64,000 bases of DNA, taken from assembly GCA_016861345.1 (NCBI GenBank), contig BOLD01000007.1:124001-188000 (forward strand), in the 5' to 3' direction. The translations under genes were made by a program, and so were the position numbers. Positions 63,728-64,000 of the stretch are shown in pieces; positions within the stretch are counted from its first letter, which is position 1; the number at the start of each line of letters is the position of its first letter. This DNA is from Oligoflexia bacterium. GTDB lineage: Bacteria > Bdellovibrionota > Bdellovibrionia > Bdellovibrionales > Bdellovibrionaceae. Under the pieces are notes generated by a model. It had not been told where the DNA came from, ran no database searches, and saw nothing but the letters and a program-made list of their open reading frames with translations.

Positions 63728-64000
63728 TTAAACGGAAACTTGAAAATCCCGCAGAGCTTCGGTCAGAGAGGTTTTTAAATCCGTGCTGGGTTTTCGTTTT
63801 CCAATAATCAGAGCACAGCCGACTCCGTATTGACCAGCAGGGAAAGATTTTTGATAAGTGCCTGGGATAACCACAGAGTTTTTTGGAACTCGGCCCTGGT
63901 GGATCACTTCTTTTTCGCCGCTGACATCAATGATTTTTGTGCTCGAGGTGATGGTGACACCAGCTCCAAGCACGGCGCCCTCTTCAAGAATAGCGCCTTC
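63728..64000 (-). CDS. dapD: DapD, tetrahydrodipicolinate N-succinyltransferase, C-terminal part
   Basis: The frame is open to the right edge, so 90 codons of the C-terminus are present. They hold hexapeptide (left-handed beta-helix) repeats and the DapD end: GAVLGAGVTITSSTKIID, GRVPKNSVVIPG, FPAGQYGVGCALIIGKRK and TDLKTSLTEALRDF. DapD adds succinyl to tetrahydrodipicolinate in lysine and meso-diaminopimelate synthesis, and works as a trimer. The start lies beyond 64000. Confidence 0.95.
   Translation of the reverse strand, partial: EGAILEEGAVLGAGVTITSSTKIIDVSGEKEVIHQGRVPKNSVVIPGTYQKSFPAGQYGVGCALIIGKRKPSTDLKTSLTEALRDFQVSV

Overview
This is about 64 kb of a moderately AT-rich Gram-negative chromosome. 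It is almost fully coding and carries housekeeping genes, long co-directional operons and many small secreted proteins. The nearest match by gene content is a bacterium of the Bdellovibrionota (Bdellovibrio or Pseudobdellovibrio-like). The grounds are an alternative complex III (Act) operon with system II cytochrome c maturation, a eukaryotic-type NADP isocitrate dehydrogenase, many exported proteases and small exported proteins of no known family, and retromer-like Mla/MCE lipid transport genes. The assignment is inference from gene content; no 16S rRNA gene lies in the window. I see no prophage, insertion sequence or CRISPR array.

Layout. 1-2417: the end of a ResB-type and a complete CcsA-type cytochrome c biogenesis gene, then a small secreted protein. 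2756-11298: actABCDEF (quinol to cytochrome c oxidoreductase, alternative complex III) and icd, closed by a strong bidirectional terminator. 11378-12556 (minus): two secreted orphans, one with a G10 tract near its end. 12872-15605: thrS and infC, the latter starting at AUU. 15691-17025: a heme-copper-oxidase-like protein lacking the usual His-His pair of the copper site. 17096-21874: a minor-pilin-like operon. 21804-24955: a double trypsin-like protease, a phospholipase D-like protein and a small secreted protein.

24957-31707: ilvE and a LysR regulator (minus), divergent from htpX, a TerC-family gene, a YqaA-like gene, nfeD and an SPFH gene. This set is mostly about the membrane and its quality control. 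31727-40616: tRNA-Leu(GAG), then queA, tgt, yajC, secD, secF, recJ, a lysine-rich small protein, queC and a DUF366-like gene. This is a queuosine-plus-Sec superoperon preceded by an untranslated leader that ends in an intrinsic terminator. 40624-44939: transporters (DUF486, Na/Pi, CDF), a Nudix hydrolase, a Lon N-domain protein and a lipoprotein.

45023-50490 is the most unusual region: a secreted transglutaminase-like protein, a secreted SelO/kinase-fold-like protein and a secreted papain-like protease. The first and third, and a third gene at 57575, share a promoter-proximal motif TGTYTC-N22-CTATATC. 50495-57448: a sensor kinase, small secreted proteins, two outer-membrane-barrel candidates, a beta-lactamase-fold hydrolase, tRNA-Ala(GGC), RidA and an ElyC/SanA-like protein. 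57575-59728: two secreted orphans. 59822-63670: an Mla-type operon (permease, a degenerate ATPase, MCE protein) followed by a LolC/E-type permease. The window ends inside dapD on the minus strand.

All functional calls come from reading motifs and remembered family features. No database search was run.
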